This document shows positions 39,418 to 48,387 of a stretch of DNA of 64,000 nt, in pieces. This DNA is from Magnetaquicoccus sp039908525 (GTDB taxonomy: Bacteria; Pseudomonadota; Magnetococcia; Magnetococcales; Magnetaquicoccaceae), in NCBI GenBank assembly GCA_039908525.1, contig JAMOAY010000018.1:39195-103194 (forward strand), written 5' to 3'. The position numbers were made by a program, and so were the translations under genes. Positions within the stretch are counted from its first letter, which is position 1. Every line of letters begins with the position of its first letter. The notes below the pieces were generated by a model. It was not told where the DNA came from, ran no database searches, and saw nothing but the letters and a program-made list of their open reading frames with translations.

Positions 39418-42400
39418 CTAACGCTCCACCATCATGAAGGCCGACCAGATGTAGGGATAGTTCCACTCCTTGGAGGCCAGCATGGCACGCTGCGACTCCA
39501 GCAGGGCGTCATGCACCGATTTGCCCTCTGCCAGGCGTCCATACAAACCGGTCATCAATGCCTGGGTGCCCGCATCACTCACCTCCCACAGCGAAGAGAT
39601 GACCGTCTTGACCCCCGCCTCCTGGAAGGCCCGCCGCAGACCATAGACCCCCTCCCCTTCGTGAATCTCACCCAAACCCGTTTCACACGCCGACAATACC
39701 GCCAGGCGCGTCCCGGTCAGATTGAGACCCAACACCTCCAACGCCGTCAGCACCCCATCGTTCTCGGTCGGAATCTCGCCCAGGAAGGGGGCGCTGCCGT
39801 TGATACCCGCAAACGCCAGCCCGGCCCGCAACATGGGATTGTCCCCGGGCGGCGGCAGATGCACATCCGAGCCGCGTTGCAGACTCAACAGCCGTTTTTT
39901 CAGATTTTCATCCGCCTTGAGGAAAAAGCCGTGCGTGGCAATGTGCAACATCCTGGGCGGTTGACTCAACGACTGCACCACCTGCTCCTGCGCCGCATCC
40001 TCGGTGAAAATGGTGTTGGTCTCCTTCTTCGCCTTGCTGGTCTCGGAGATCAGCTTGCCCTCTTTCTCCGCCCCCGGCAGAGGATCAAACTTCAAGCCCC
40101 GCAAACCACCCCCCGAGAAACCCCGCATGGCATCCTGCGCGCCACCCGCCGACCGCTTGCCCGCCACCTTGGTCAACACATCGGCGTCCACCACCTTGGT
40201 CGAGGTGTAGTTGGGCCCGGCCATGATCAGAAACTCCCCCTTGGCCACATCCACCTTGTCCGGCAACAGATCCCGGCTGGTGGAGAGAATATGCAGATCC
40301 AGACTCTTGAGCAGATACTCCCCCTTGCCATCCATCAGGGCATTGAAGGGCAGGATGTTGAGCATGTCATCGGGTACCAGATAGACCACCTTCCGGGGGC
40401 CAATGCTGGCCACCAGCGGCCCCCAGATCAGCTCGTACACCTCCTTGCCGATCTTGTGCAGCTCCTCCTCCTCCAGTCCCTCCTCCTGAATGGCGCCCCG
40501 GTAGCGGACAATCTCATCCTGCAGCTTTTTCAGATCGGGATAGGAGACCAGCGTATAAACCGGTTTCCCCCCCTCCTTGCGCAAGACACCCGCCAGCAGC
40601 TTTTTCTTCTCCCCGTCGGCGAAGGCCAGAAAATCCACCAGCACCGCATCTTTGGGCAACGCCTCCGCCAGCTGCTCCACCGTAACCTGGCTGACCGACT
40701 CGCGGAAACGCCGACTGGCCTGGCCCAACTGCATCTGCAGGCTGTCCACCTGCTTCTCCAGTTCGTGGATGAACTGCATGTGGTTGTCCTTGGTCTCCTC
40801 CGTCGGGCCCGACAGGGTCAAAGAGGCCAACTTCTTGCGGGTGGCCGTCAACGTATCACTCATCTGCTTCAGGCGCGCATCCTTGCCCATCTGGACGATC
40901 TGTTGAATCTCGGAGGTGATTTTCAACAGCTGTCCCTTGCGTTGCAACCCCACATCCAGAACCTCACGCCCGGCCACGGCCGCACTCTCCGACTGCACCA
41001 GCATGCTCAAATAGGCATCCAGCTCCGGCCGGTGCAACCGCACATACCCCTCACGGGCGTTGTCACCCGTTGCCCACAACATCCGACTCAGGAACGAAGA
41101 GCGTCGGTTGAAACCGGTCTTCAGCAGCTGGAAGGCATCGGTCTGCTTTTTCTGCTCCCGCAGCACCCTGGCCAGACTGTTGACCGTCTCGAAGGTGTAG
41201 GGATGCTGATCCCCCAGGGTCTTCTCGGCCCGCTGCAAGGTATCCCGCAACAGCTTTTCCGCCTCGGGCAGACGTTTCATGTCGCCATACAACACCCCCA
41301 GATCGTGCATGGAACGCAGGGTGTCCATGTGGTTCTCACCCAGGACCGTGCGGCGCAACTGCAGGGCCTTGTCGAACAACGGCTCGGCCTCCTTGTGCAA
41401 CCCCAGCCTGGCCAGCACCCTGGCCAGGTTGTTGATGCTTTTCATGGTCTTGCTGTTCTTTTCGCCCAGCGACTTGCCCCAGCTGGCCACCACCTTTTCA
41501 AACAACGGCCTGGCCTTGGGATAGGCACCCTGCATCAGGTACAGGTAGGCCAGATTGTTGACAAAGGCCATGGTATCGGGATGGTCGGCACCGAACTGCC
41601 AACTGGCCGACTCGATGGCGTTCAGGTAGTGGGGCTCGGCCTGCTCAAAGTTGCCCTGACTCTCATGCAGCATGGCCAGATTGTTCATGTTGGCCAGGGT
41701 GGAGACATGATGCTCTCCCAACACCTTGCGCGAGATCTCCAGACCGGCCCGCAGCAGCAGTTCCGCCTCGTCATACAGACCCATGGTCTCATAGACCAGA
41801 CCCAGATTGTTCATGATCGAGACCGTGCCCAGGTGGTCCTCGCCGAATATCTTGCGGTACCTCTCCAGGCTCTTTTTGTACAGCCCCTCGGCCTCGGTCA
41901 GGCGGCTCTGCCGGCGGTAGATGCCCGCCAGATTGTTCATGGTGGTCAAAGTGTTGGGATGGTTCTCGCCCAGGGTGGCCTTCTCCGTCTGCAACACCTC
42001 GCCGGTCAGGGTCTCGGCCTGGGCAAACTCGCCCTGATCCTCGTACACCTTGGCCAGAATGTTCTTGGCCTCCAGCAGGAGGGGATCCTCCTTGGCCACC
42101 TTGGCCAATACCCCCTGCAGTATCTCCCTGGCCCGGGCATACTCCCCCTGATGGCGGAACAGCTCCGCCTGCTGGGTCCGGGTGGTCAACAACAGGGGAT
42201 TGTCCGCCGCCAGAGAGGCCTCCTGAATGGCCAGGATTTTCTGATACAGGGCCGCCGCCCCTTCATGGTCCCCCTGCAATGTCTTCAGGGAGGCCATTTG
42301 CGCCTGGCAGTCAACACTCTCCCCATGATAGGGACCCATCACCTGCTCCTCCGCTTCACACAGCGGCTTCAACAGGGCATCCGCCTCTTTGTACTGGCTG

Positions 42401-43335
42401 GTGTTGCGCAAGTTGCGGATCCAGGTCATGCCGATCCCGAAGGTGGTGGGATGGTTGGTACCCAACCCGGCCACGGCCGCGCCGTGGGCCGCCTTGGCGG
42501 TACCGATCGCCTCCGGGTATTTGGATTGACCCTCGTACAGGTCTATCAACAAGGTCTGCGCCACCAGCACATCGGGATGGGTGGCCCCCAGCAGTTTCTG
42601 GCCCTCGGCAATGGTCTGCTGCAACAGCTTTTCCGCCTCGGCCATTTTGCCCACCTGCATCAAAACCAGGGCCAGATCCCGTCGACTGGTCAGGGTCGCG
42701 TAGTGATTGGCCCCCAGATGCTCCTGAGCCGTCGCCAGGGCCTTTTGCGCCACCGCCAGCGCCTGCTCCTTCTGGCCCTGCCCCAACAGGCCATCCACCT
42801 CCCCCTTCAGCTGCGACCACACCCCCACCATCTTCTCTTTGCCCGCCGGCACCGGCGCCACCTTGCCGATCTTCTCATCCACCCAGGCGGGCATCATCCC
42901 CAACAATTTGGAGATCTCCCCATTGTAGAAAAGGATATCCTCCTTCTTCCCCCCCAGTGCCGCCAGCCTGGCGGCCGTCTTGAAATGGGTGACGGCCTGC
43001 TCCGCCAACCCCTGGTTGGCACTCAATACCGCCGCACTGTGGGCATAATCCTGATTGGAGGGTTCCAGAAGGTGGGCCTTGCTGAAATGGGCCAACGCCG
43101 ACTTCACATCACCCTTCCCGGCGGCCTCTTTCCCCAGCTGGGCCTCTTCCGGGGCGGTCAGGGGCTTGCCTGCGGTCGCCTTGTCGGTCGCCGCCTTGTC
43201 GGTCGCCGCCTTCTCCGCCGTCGCCTTGTCAGGAGCGGATTTGTTGTCTACAGCGCCCGCCGTCGTGCCCCCTCCCAACAAAAGACAGCACACCAGAAAA
43301 CGCAACGAAAATGGGGTCGGCAATGGGCTTTTCAT
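39418..43335 (-). CDS. Exported TPR-CHAT protein (caspase-like peptidase)
   Basis: 1305 residues. Signal peptide (LRFLVCCLLLGGGTTAGA), then a low-complexity Ala/Lys/Asp/Thr repeat (about 33-60). A long series of TPRs of the kinesin-light-chain type follows (about 60-740; repeated LGENHPNTLTTMNNLAGIY-like units). After a coiled-coil region (about 800-900) comes a C-terminal CHAT domain (about 960-1300) with catalytic His in LHIATHGFF and Cys in LAVLSACETGLGEIHEGEG, both present. CHAT domains are caspase-like proteases or scaffolds; some are the effector of defence and cell-death systems. The signal peptide places it in the periplasm or outside, which is unusual. No target gene is obvious beside it. 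Confidence 0.9.
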   Translation of the reverse strand: MKSPLPTPFSLRFLVCCLLLGGGTTAGAVDNKSAPDKATAEKAATDKAATDKATAGKPLTAPEEAQLGKEAAGKGDVKSALAHFSKAHLLEPSNQDYAHSAAVLSANQGLAEQAVTHFKTAARLAALGGKKEDILFYNGEISKLLGMMPAWVDEKIGKVAPVPAGKEKMVGVWSQLKGEVDGLLGQGQKEQALAVAQKALATAQEHLGANHYATLTSRRDLALVLMQVGKMAEAEKLLQQTIAEGQKLLGATHPDVLVAQTLLIDLYEGQSKYPEAIGTAKAAHGAAVAGLGTNHPTTFGIGMTWIRNLRNTSQYKEADALLKPLCEAEEQVMGPYHGESVDCQAQMASLKTLQGDHEGAAALYQKILAIQEASLAADNPLLLTTRTQQAELFRHQGEYARAREILQGVLAKVAKEDPLLLEAKNILAKVYEDQGEFAQAETLTGEVLQTEKATLGENHPNTLTTMNNLAGIYRRQSRLTEAEGLYKKSLERYRKIFGEDHLGTVSIMNNLGLVYETMGLYDEAELLLRAGLEISRKVLGEHHVSTLANMNNLAMLHESQGNFEQAEPHYLNAIESASWQFGADHPDTMAFVNNLAYLYLMQGAYPKARPLFEKVVASWGKSLGEKNSKTMKSINNLARVLARLGLHKEAEPLFDKALQLRRTVLGENHMDTLRSMHDLGVLYGDMKRLPEAEKLLRDTLQRAEKTLGDQHPYTFETVNSLARVLREQKKQTDAFQLLKTGFNRRSSFLSRMLWATGDNAREGYVRLHRPELDAYLSMLVQSESAAVAGREVLDVGLQRKGQLLKITSEIQQIVQMGKDARLKQMSDTLTATRKKLASLTLSGPTEETKDNHMQFIHELEKQVDSLQMQLGQASRRFRESVSQVTVEQLAEALPKDAVLVDFLAFADGEKKKLLAGVLRKEGGKPVYTLVSYPDLKKLQDEIVRYRGAIQEEGLEEEELHKIGKEVYELIWGPLVASIGPRKVVYLVPDDMLNILPFNALMDGKGEYLLKSLDLHILSTSRDLLPDKVDVAKGEFLIMAGPNYTSTKVVDADVLTKVAGKRSAGGAQDAMRGFSGGGLRGLKFDPLPGAEKEGKLISETSKAKKETNTIFTEDAAQEQVVQSLSQPPRMLHIATHGFFLKADENLKKRLLSLQRGSDVHLPPPGDNPMLRAGLAFAGINGSAPFLGEIPTENDGVLTALEVLGLNLTGTRLAVLSACETGLGEIHEGEGVYGLRRAFQEAGVKTVISSLWEVSDAGTQALMTGLYGRLAEGKSVHDALLESQRAMLASKEWNYPYIWSAFMMVER

Positions 43336-43481
43336 GTTTGATCGGTCCGGTTGGAATCAAAGGACGTGCCTCTGTCGGCAGACGAGGCCCATACGGGTAC
43401 GCACATCCCTGGATGGTACTGTTTTTCGACGAAGCAAAGCAACCAGGATCGCCACAAGCCGCCATTTTTAGCGGGGAAGGG

Positions 43482-44084
43482 CTATTCGCTGCCCTCCACC
43501 GGCAGCAGGCGGGCCACCGGTTGGCCGTTGTGCTGGATCAGCAGCTCCTTGCCGGCGGCCAGTCGTTGCATCAACTGCAGGTGGGAGGTCTGGAGGCCCA
43601 GCTCTTCCAAAGAGATGGTGACCGTTGCCGGGCGGACAAATCCGCTTGCGGTGGTCTCCCGTCCGAAAGGCACCTCGGTTTCACCCCCCTCGTGGGCGAT
43701 GATCACCGAGTGCCGGCCGATCTGCCGCAGCCTCCCTCCCTCCACCAGGGCGCCGACGGCCACCGGACGGCCGTTGATCACGGCCTGGTTTTGCCAACCG
43801 CGGGCCCGCTGCTCCGGGTCGGGGAACAGCAGCTGGGTCACGGTCCAGGGACCGGCCACGGGCGTGGCGGGTTTGTCCTCCGGCAGCGGTCGCACCCGGG
43901 CGGGCGCCGTCCGGACAGGCGCGGCGGGCAGCGTCTGGGTGGGGTCGGTCAGCAGGGTGCATGCCTCTCTGGGGAAGCTGTGGTGCTCCCCGGCATCGGT
44001 GACGCAGCCATAGAATTCGGCGGCCTCCGCCTGCATGGCCAGCCACAGCAGGGGTATCCATCGCCACCCGGTTCGCTGTTTCAT
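43482..44084 (-). CDS. Small periplasmic protein with T2SSB/PulC-like domain
   Basis: 200 residues. Leader MKQRTGWRWIPLLWLAMQAEA, then a Pro/Ala-rich linker and a segment AVINGRPVAVGALVEGGRL followed by QIGRHSVIIAHEGGE. This segment follows the pattern of the periplasmic domain of GspB/GspC-type secretion proteins. The last 40 residues (LLIQHNGQPVARLLPVE) also look like the end of Phd antitoxin folds, probably by chance. Translation is coupled to the lytic transglycosylase upstream (TAATG overlap), so the two may act together at the cell wall. Confidence 0.6.
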   Translation of the reverse strand: MKQRTGWRWIPLLWLAMQAEAAEFYGCVTDAGEHHSFPREACTLLTDPTQTLPAAPVRTAPARVRPLPEDKPATPVAGPWTVTQLLFPDPEQRARGWQNQAVINGRPVAVGALVEGGRLRQIGRHSVIIAHEGGETEVPFGRETTASGFVRPATVTISLEELGLQTSHLQLMQRLAAGKELLIQHNGQPVARLLPVEGSE

Positions 44085-44773
44085 TACATGACCTGTTGAT
44101 ATTCCCGGTAGTAGCGCAACACCCGACCGATGTACTGCCGGGTTTCGGGATAGGGAGGGATGGTGTGGCCAAAGCGGGCAACCGTCGTCGGGCCGGCGTT
44201 GTAGGCGGCCAGGGACAACTCCAGATCGTTGTTGAACTGTCGCAACAGATCGGCCAGAAACCGTGCCCCACCGTGGATGTTGGTCTCCGGGTCGGTGATA
44301 TCGGTCACCCCGTATTGACGGGCGGTATCGGGCATCAACTGCATCAACCCCCTTGCCCCTTTGGCGGAGGTGGCGTTGGGATCAAAGTTGGATTCGGCAC
44401 GAATGATGGAGCGCAGCAGGGCCGTATCGAGCCCGGTGCTGCGTGCGGCGGCCAGCACCATATCGTCGAACGGTTGCGGGTGACCGGCGGAGGGGGAGCG
44501 CGCGGCGGGAGCGTTGCGTACCACCAGGATCCGGCTGCCCCCTGCGGTTGGGTTATAACTCCAGTAGAGGGCAGGTTTTCGTGTCCCGGTCTGCAGGGTT
44601 GTGGAAGAGGCGCGACTGCTCAGAGAGACGGGTCGGAAGCGGGCGTCGCTGGGACGGTCGGTCAGGTGCAAAACCCCCCGTTCATCCGTGAAGGAGTAGA
44701 TGCCGGCTGCCCAGACGGGTGTCGTCCAGAAGAGCAACAGCAGCATACCTGTTCTGTTCCACACACCGCTCAT
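44084..44773 (-). CDS. Lytic transglycosylase (SLT domain)
   Basis: 229 residues. Leader (MLLLLFWTTPVWA), an N-terminal DUF4124-like segment (GIYSFTDERGVLHLTDRPSD), then an SLT domain (about 105-225) with catalytic Glu in IIRAESNFDPNATS, GARGLMQLMPDTARQYGV and AYNAGPTTVARFG. It cleaves peptidoglycan with formation of an anhydro bond, usually to allow assembly of envelope machines. It is cotranscribed with the small periplasmic protein gene downstream. No flagellar or secretion operon is next to it. Confidence 0.9.
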   Translation of the reverse strand: MSGVWNRTGMLLLLFWTTPVWAAGIYSFTDERGVLHLTDRPSDARFRPVSLSSRASSTTLQTGTRKPALYWSYNPTAGGSRILVVRNAPAARSPSAGHPQPFDDMVLAAARSTGLDTALLRSIIRAESNFDPNATSAKGARGLMQLMPDTARQYGVTDITDPETNIHGGARFLADLLRQFNNDLELSLAAYNAGPTTVARFGHTIPPYPETRQYIGRVLRYYREYQQVM

Positions 44774-44815
44774 GGTACCGGGTTCCAGAGCAACCGCATT
44801 TGAAGTGCAAGTTTA

Positions 44816-45363
44816 ATGGGGTCCAGGGGAGATTATCTCCCCTGGCGGGAGTCCAGAGGGCAGAGCCCTCTGGCGGGTTGCAAGGGCAGAGCCCTTGCAT
44901 GTAAAGCGCGCTTTCACAAAGCAAATTTCCGCAGGAAATTTGCGCAGCGCGCCCAAAACCTGCCCCGCAGGGGCAGACTCCCGGAGGGCGGCAGCCCGAC
45001 TCGGACATCACGGCACAAGGGGCGCTCGAGCAGAACGAAGCAACCTTGGAGCACAAAAAAAACACGCATCCACCCCGAAGCGCACAGCACCTGGCAAGGT
45101 TCTTGTCGGGCTGCCGCCCGCGAAGCGCAGAAAAACCGTGTATCCACCCCCGGAGCGCACAGCACTTGGCAAGGTTCTTGTCGGGCTGCCGCCCTCCAGG
45201 AGTCCGCCCCTGCGGGGCGGGTTTTGTGCGCGCAGCGCCCATTGGCTGCGCCAATGGGCTTCTGTGAAAGCGCGCACGATGGCAGGGGCTCCGCCCCTGC
45301 ACCCCCCAGAGGGCGCTGCCCTCTGGACTCCCGCCAGGGGAGATAATCTCCCCTGGACCCCAT
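44816..45363. repeat. Giant nested palindromic element
   Basis: 548 bases. The outer 58 bases (44816-44873 and 45306-45363) are inverted repeats with one mismatch, and similarity continues to about 184-base arms (44816-44999, 45181-45363). The arms are themselves strings of hairpins, for instance GCAAATTTCC-GCA-GGAAATTTGC and CCCATTGGC-TGC-GCCAATGGG. The centre holds two direct repeats with 75-base period (from 45080 and from 45155). No protein gene is supported inside. The end modules match the hairpin repeat family elsewhere in the window. It fills the gap between the lytic transglycosylase gene and thrC. Confidence 0.85.
45080..45194 (+). repeat. Two 75-bp period direct repeats
   Basis: GCGCACAGCACCTGGCAAGG at 45080 recurs at 45155 with one change, followed in both by TTCTTGTCGGGCTGCCGCC. 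The second unit is complete and the unit boundary includes a less similar region (ACGCATCCACCCC / CCGTGTATCCACCCC). Confidence 0.8.
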
Positions 45364-45395
45364 ACAACTTCGCCTGTTCAATCAATTCGGTTGGG

Positions 45396-46790
45396 CTACT
45401 GGCCCGCCAGACTGGATTGGATGTGCGCCTTGACGGCGGCCGGATCGGCCTCCAGCACCGTGCAACGATAAGGCCGCTCCAGCAGACCCGCCAAGGCCGG
45501 CGGCAACTCGGGCTCATGACCAATGGCCTGACACACCGCCGCGCCAAACTTGGCCGGATGGGCCGTGGCCAGACAGACAGCCTCGGGGAAAGAGGTCGCC
45601 GCCTGCACACCCACCGCCGTATGGGGATCCAGAATATAACCGGTCGTCTGGTAAAAGTGCCGAATCTGCGCCAGCGTCTGCTCCTCGCTGACCGCACAGG
45701 CGGTGAACAGCTCCGCCGCCGCCTGCCGCCGGGACTCCTCAACCCGAAAACCACCCGCCCGCTCCAACTCGGCCATCCGCTGACACACCTGCCCGGCATC
45801 CTCATCCAGCAGATAATAGAGATACCGCTCAAAATTGGAGGCCCGCTGAATATCCATCGAAGGGCTCACCGTCGGCGCCACCGAACCGGTTCCATAATGG
45901 CCACTCTGGAAAAAACGGCTGAGAATATCGTTGCGGTTGGTGGCCAGCACCAGACGTTCCACCGGCAAGCCCATGCGAAAGGCCAGATAACCGGCAAAAA
46001 TATCGCCGAAATTGCCGGTCGGCACCGCAAACGTGAGCCGCTGCCGCACATCACCCGCCGTCAACTGCCCCCAGGCGGAAAAATAGTAGACCGTCTGCGC
46101 CAGAATACGGGCCCAGTTGATGGAGTTGATGGCCCCCAATCGATACTGCTCACGAAACGGCAGATCATTGAACAGCTGCTTGACAATCCCCTGCCCGTCA
46201 TCGAAAGAACCCCGGATCGCCACATTGTGCACATTGGCATCCAGCACGGTGGTCATCTGCCGTTCCTGGATGGGGGAGACCCGCTGATGGGGATGCAAAA
46301 TGAAGATCTGAATGGCCGAACGGCCCCGCACGCCATGAATGGCGGCAGAACCGGTATCCCCGGAGGTGGCGCCCAGAAGGGTCAGGAACCCCCCGTCCCG
46401 GGCCAGGAAATACTCGAACAGATTGCCCAGCAGCTGCAAGGCCACATCCTTGAAGGCCAGGGTGGGACCATGAAACAGCTCCAGGATGCGCCGCCCCCCC
46501 ACATGAACCAGCGGTGTCACCGCCGGCCGGTTGAAACAGGCAAACGAACGCTGGCAGATGGCGCGCAGATCATCCGTCGGCAGCTCCGCCTCCGAGGCAA
46601 ACAGGCGCAGGATCTGCACCGCCAGCTCCGCAAAAGGCAGAGTGGCCCACCGGCGCAGCTCCGTCGCCCCCACCTGGGGAATGGTCTCCGGCAACAGCAG
46701 CCCCCCATCCGTGGCCAACCCCATCATCACCGCCTGGGAAAAACTCAGCGGAGCCACCTGGCCGCGGGTGCTGATATAGCGCATGCCCAT
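45396..46790 (-). CDS. thrC: Threonine synthase
   Basis: 464 residues from ATG 46790 (ATG 46784 also possible). N-terminal MRYISTRGQVAPLSFSQAVMMGLATDGGL is the usual ThrC start. The PLP lysine lies in FHGPTLAFKDVALQLLG, followed by TLLGATSGDTGSAA and FAVPTGNFGDIFAGYLA for the phosphate cup. It makes threonine from phosphohomoserine. The start is 5 bases after the CYTH gene stop, so both are probably cotranscribed. The open frame upstream of 46790 overlaps the CYTH gene and is not used. Confidence 0.95.
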   Translation of the reverse strand: MGMRYISTRGQVAPLSFSQAVMMGLATDGGLLLPETIPQVGATELRRWATLPFAELAVQILRLFASEAELPTDDLRAICQRSFACFNRPAVTPLVHVGGRRILELFHGPTLAFKDVALQLLGNLFEYFLARDGGFLTLLGATSGDTGSAAIHGVRGRSAIQIFILHPHQRVSPIQERQMTTVLDANVHNVAIRGSFDDGQGIVKQLFNDLPFREQYRLGAINSINWARILAQTVYYFSAWGQLTAGDVRQRLTFAVPTGNFGDIFAGYLAFRMGLPVERLVLATNRNDILSRFFQSGHYGTGSVAPTVSPSMDIQRASNFERYLYYLLDEDAGQVCQRMAELERAGGFRVEESRRQAAAELFTACAVSEEQTLAQIRHFYQTTGYILDPHTAVGVQAATSFPEAVCLATAHPAKFGAAVCQAIGHEPELPPALAGLLERPYRCTVLEADPAAVKAHIQSSLAGQ

Positions 46791-46794
46791 CCGC

Positions 46795-47427
46795 CTAGAT
46801 ACTCCCATCCATACCCAACAGGAGCAACCCCAAACCGAACTTGCTGTGCCGGGAAGGACGCAAACCGTGGCGCTGGGCCAATGCGTCGGCAAAGGCCTGG
46901 ATGGGCGCCATGGAACCGGCCAACCGCTCCAACTCCACCTCGGAGAGAGGGTGCACCGCCCCCGCTGCCCGCACCTCGCCCTGGTCCAGGGCCATCTCCG
47001 CCCGACTCTCCCCCCACCGCAGCAGGAGGATGCGGCGTTGAAAATCGGTCACCAGCAACGGCACCAGGGCCGCATCCGCGTCCGCCACCGACAGCGCCTG
47101 ATCCCGCAACTCCCCGGCAGGCAGCTCCCCCAACCGCTGGATCGGGGCCTCAAGACGGGCCTCCCACTCCTGACGCCGGGAGAGCCCCTCCTCCATGCCG
47201 CCGGTCCCCTTGAGATTGGCGCGCAGCAGACCGCTCCCCTCCTGGCGCATGCGAAAGGCCAACTGGTGGTGCAACAGCTGTCGATCCGGGGTGTCGTAGT
47301 AGGTGGCAACAAAACTCCGCTCTTTGGCGGGGCCCTCGGCCACCGCCAACACCAGGGGGTCAGCGGCAACCGCCTCCAGAACGGCCGCCGAGACGGCGGT
47401 CAGCTTGATCTCTTCTTCGATGGACAT
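46795..47427 (-). CDS. CYTH-domain inorganic triphosphatase
   Basis: 210 residues. It begins with EEEIKL, the ExExK signature of the CYTH superfamily. Further charged tunnel residues are in YYDTPDRQL, AFRMRQEG, EWEARL and RAEMALDQGEV, and VELERL near the end. These enzymes hydrolyse triphosphate or related compounds using divalent metal. The C-terminal CHAD domain found in YgiF is absent, so this is the short form. Located just upstream of thrC without a clear functional link. Confidence 0.88.
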   Translation of the reverse strand: MSIEEEIKLTAVSAAVLEAVAADPLVLAVAEGPAKERSFVATYYDTPDRQLLHHQLAFRMRQEGSGLLRANLKGTGGMEEGLSRRQEWEARLEAPIQRLGELPAGELRDQALSVADADAALVPLLVTDFQRRILLLRWGESRAEMALDQGEVRAAGAVHPLSEVELERLAGSMAPIQAFADALAQRHGLRPSRHSKFGLGLLLLGMDGSI

Positions 47428-47457
47428 GCACCCTCTCCAAATGCCAAATGCAACGGG

Positions 47458-47880
47458 TCAGGATCGCCCCCGCACGGGATAACCCTGCACCTTCCAGTTG
47501 TTCATCCCGCCCACGACGTTGAACACCTGCACGAACCCGGCCCGTTTGAGCAACACCGAACCGTGCAACGAACGATTGCCGCTCTGGCAGATGACGGCGA
47601 CGGTACCGATGTCAGGACGCTGGCGCAACGCATCCATATGCTGACGCAGCTCGGGCAGAGGGACCAGGAGGGCCTGGGGGAGATGCCCGGCCTCGAACTC
47701 CGGCCGACTGCGCACATCCAGCAGCAAGGGAGGGGTGGCGGAGGCCAACCGTTTGGCCAGATCGTGCACGCTCAACGGCTCCACACCCACCAAACGGGCC
47801 AGCACGGGACCACGCATGACGAACATCAACACAGCCACCACCATCAGGAGTGTGGCGCTATTTTCTTGCAGCCAGTTCAT
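47458..47880 (-). CDS. Membrane-anchored rhodanese-like sulfurtransferase
   Basis: 140 residues. One N-terminal membrane helix (ATLLMVVAVLMFVMRGPVL) and a rhodanese domain (about 40-135) with PPLLLDVRSRPEFEAGHLP and active-site loop ICQSGNRS, Cys in place. It can transfer sulfane sulfur. It is cotranscribed with an ArsR-family regulator 24 bases upstream, a pairing known from sulfide- and persulfide-sensing systems (BigR/SqrR type). It fits the sulfur-oxidising gene content of the window. Confidence 0.9.
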   Translation of the reverse strand: MNWLQENSATLLMVVAVLMFVMRGPVLARLVGVEPLSVHDLAKRLASATPPLLLDVRSRPEFEAGHLPQALLVPLPELRQHMDALRQRPDIGTVAVICQSGNRSLHGSVLLKRAGFVQVFNVVGGMNNWKVQGYPVRGRS

Positions 47881-47904
47881 GGTTCCGTCCAGAATATCCT
47901 GTCA

Positions 47905-48216
47905 TCAGGCGTCGGGTTGCGTCGCGTTGCAAAAAATGGTGCGGGTCAGGGCAACCAGGTCCAACACCTTGCAGTCCCCCACCCGATAAAAAACCTGGTT
48001 GGCATCCCGCCGGGAAGAGAGGATCTGTTTGTCCCGCATGATGGTCAGATGCTGAGAGACATTGGACTGGGTGGTCCCGACGGCCTCCACCAGCTCCTGC
48101 ACGCTCAACTCCTGGTCGTTCAAGGCGACAATGACCTTCAAACGCAATGGGTGTGCCAGCGCCTTCATGCAGCGCGCCACCTTTTCAATGTTGGCTTCGT
48201 CAAAACTCGCGGACAC
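47905..48216 (-). CDS. ArsR-family regulator, possibly sulfide/persulfide responsive
   Basis: 103 residues from GTG 48216 with AGGGGGAATGG upstream. Winged-helix motifs ALAHPLRLKVIVAL, TTQSNVSQHLTIMRDKQIL and ANQVFYRV are typical of ArsR. Cys are at position 16 (ARCMKAL), near 87 (GDCKVL) and near 97 (RTIFCNA). The last matches the C-terminal Cys of BigR/SqrR; the other partner Cys of that group is not in its usual place. The gene next to it encodes a rhodanese. Persulfide sensing is likely but not proven. Confidence 0.8.
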   Translation of the reverse strand: MSASFDEANIEKVARCMKALAHPLRLKVIVALNDQELSVQELVEAVGTTQSNVSQHLTIMRDKQILSSRRDANQVFYRVGDCKVLDLVALTRTIFCNATQPDA

Positions 48217-48387
48217 CCCATTCCCCCTGAATCTGCACAATCGGCGGCTCCGACCCCGGCGGAACCCACGTCCCAGAGGGCCACACCCCCCATCCATGGA
48301 CAACCTGCGGATGATACCCTCCCCTCTCCATGGCCGTCAACAGATTATGGCTTGAAAGATGTCCCGTTTCCAGGCATAACAGGGGAC

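Noticed and set aside
39250..43341. Uninterrupted rightward reading frame of over 1300 codons opposite the TPR-CHAT gene
   Set aside because: It is the mirror of a GC-rich gene; the product is Gln/His/Leu-rich without any domain, while the leftward frame has a signal peptide, TPRs and a CHAT domain.
45080..45194. The two 75-bp repeats as a CRISPR array
   Set aside because: Only two units, period too uniform, spacer parts are similar to each other, and no cas gene is near.
44895..45381. Overlapping ORFs in the nested palindromic element
   Set aside because: Frames are open on both strands because of the repeats; products are repeats of the same peptide without family features.
46783..48387. 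Rightward frame running into the DUF484 gene, giving a 783-codon protein
   Set aside because: Only the part from 48388 resembles a known family; the earlier part is antisense to the CYTH, rhodanese and ArsR genes.
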